The notes under the pieces: model-generated
The model's database searches: none
What the model saw: only the letters and a program-made list of their open reading frames with translations
Told to the model about the DNA's origin: nothing
Source of the DNA: Acidimicrobiales bacterium
GTDB lineage: Bacteria > Actinomycetota > Acidimicrobiia > Acidimicrobiales > Ilumatobacteraceae
Reading direction: 5' to 3'
NCBI GenBank assembly: GCA_030833305.1
Contig: JAURHL010000097.1
Coordinates: 1-7,214 of the forward strand
DNA length: 7,214 nucleotides
Program-made: the position numbers and the translations under genes
Shown here: piece by piece, positions 6,437-7,214 of the stretch
Layout of the letters: each line of letters begins with the position of its first letter
How positions within the stretch are numbered: position 1 is the first letter of the stretch

Positions 6437-7214
6437 ACTGTTCCACGACGTCGGGGCTGGTGTGCCCCGCATCCATTGTTCGATACACCGTTTCGACGTT
6501 GACACTCACGCGACCGAACTCGCCCCAACTGGCGAACGAACGACCGGCGATCCCCATTTCACGGGCGATGTCGCGGGCCGCCTCGAACGCGTCGATCCCC
6601 GCGGCGTGACGAGCCGCGGCCTCGTTCTGGATGAACACCAGATAGTCCCGCACCGCGACCACCCCGGTCTTGTCGGTCACGGGACCGTGACCCGGAACAA
6701 CGGTCTCGATGTCCATCCCCAGCATCAGGTCACAGGCCGCGATCCAGTTCGACAACGGACCCGCCCACACGATGGGCGTTCCACCGACGAACAAGATGTC
6801 ACCGGTGAACACCGTGCGGGCATCGGGAACGTGGGCGATCACGTCACCTCCGGTGTGCGCCGGCCCGACCTCGATCAACTCGACCACGCGGCCGCCCACC
6901 TCCAGGTCGAGACGACCGTCGAAGGTCCGCGTCGGCAGGCGTTGTTCGATGCCGTCGAAACGGAAGGCTCCGAAGAACGAGCGGAACAACTCGCCCACTT
7001 CGCCGGGAGCCGCGTTCAACGCCGCCAACATGGAAGGAGGCACCTCCGACATCTCCCGGGCCGCGGACGTCGAGGCGACGATCTCGGCACCTTCGACCAG
7101 TTGATTCCCGTAGCAGTGGTCGCCGTTGGCGTGAGTGTTCAACAACGTCGCGATCGGAGCCGTTCGCGTGTGCGGAGCGAAAGCGCTCAACATCTCCGCG
7201 GTCAGATCGAGATC
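6393..7214 (-). CDS. MBL-fold metallo-hydrolase with HxNxDH variant motif; 5' end cut by window edge
   Basis: A metallo-beta-lactamase-fold hydrolase. The frame is open to position 7214, so the true start lies outside; 273 residues are visible. An ATG at 7193 exists, but starting there would remove most of the strand region before the metal motif, so it is not the likely start. Metal-site motifs, counted from the first visible residue: NTHANGDHCYGN (26-37), giving His28, Asp32 and His33 with Asn30 where most family members have His; AHTGGD (119-124, His120); FTGD (136-139, Asp139); VPGHGP (174-179, His176). The core fold ends near residue 185, and a helical tail of about 85 residues follows. 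A hydrolase of small metabolites is plausible, but the substrate cannot be read from the sequence. No signal peptide can be judged because the N-terminus is missing. The last 44 bp overlap the end of surf1 on the other strand. Confidence 0.88.
   Translation of the reverse strand, partial: DLDLTAEMLSAFAPHTRTAPIATLLNTHANGDHCYGNQLVEGAEIVASTSAAREMSEVPPSMLAALNAAPGEVGELFRSFFGAFRFDGIEQRLPTRTFDGRLDLEVGGRVVELIEVGPAHTGGDVIAHVPDARTVFTGDILFVGGTPIVWAGPLSNWIAACDLMLGMDIETVVPGHGPVTDKTGVVAVRDYLVFIQNEAAARHAAGIDAFEAARDIAREMGIAGRSFASWGEFGRVSVNVETVYRTMDAGHTSPDVVEQFRRMASIEAGGDAG

Overview
The window is GC-rich, densely coded bacterial chromosome with GTG starts and short or negative gene spacing. I recognise six genes and see no RNA genes, mobile elements, CRISPR arrays or long non-coding stretches. 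The gene set (stand-alone acyl-CoA mutase large subunit, cytosolic-type GH38 alpha-mannosidase, DUF4262 protein, two-helix SURF1) and the base composition fit a high-GC actinobacterium, possibly an Acidimicrobiia-like lineage. That placement is inference from composition and protein style; no marker gene is present.

Layout. Positions 1-5665 (minus strand) hold a tight run of four genes, in transcription order: a DUF4262 protein (5665-5159), a GH38 alpha-mannosidase (5159-2121, stop and start overlapping as TGATG), a DCC/DUF393 thiol-disulfide oxidoreductase-like protein (2068-1619, after a 52-bp gap), and an adenosylcobalamin-dependent acyl-CoA mutase large subunit (1598 to beyond position 1, after a 20-bp gap). 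The 33 bp between positions 5665 and 5699 separate this run from a divergent surf1-family gene (5699-6436, plus strand). The surf1 gene overlaps by 44 bp, tail to tail, with an MBL-fold hydrolase on the minus strand (6393 to beyond 7214, N-terminus missing).

How they may work together. The minus-strand run looks like one transcription unit, but its products do not form an obvious pathway: one mannoside hydrolase, one mutase probably of branched-chain acyl-CoA metabolism, one predicted redox protein and one protein of unknown function. SURF1 belongs to cytochrome c oxidase assembly, yet no oxidase genes are visible here.

Main point for a second look. The mutase resembles methylmalonyl-CoA mutase overall but carries Phe and Gln at the two positions that are Tyr89 and Arg207 in methylmalonyl-CoA mutase. 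This is the isobutyryl-CoA mutase (IcmA) signature. The MBL protein has HxNxDH in place of HxHxDH. I see no convincing new multi-gene system; the oddities are in active sites and gene overlaps.
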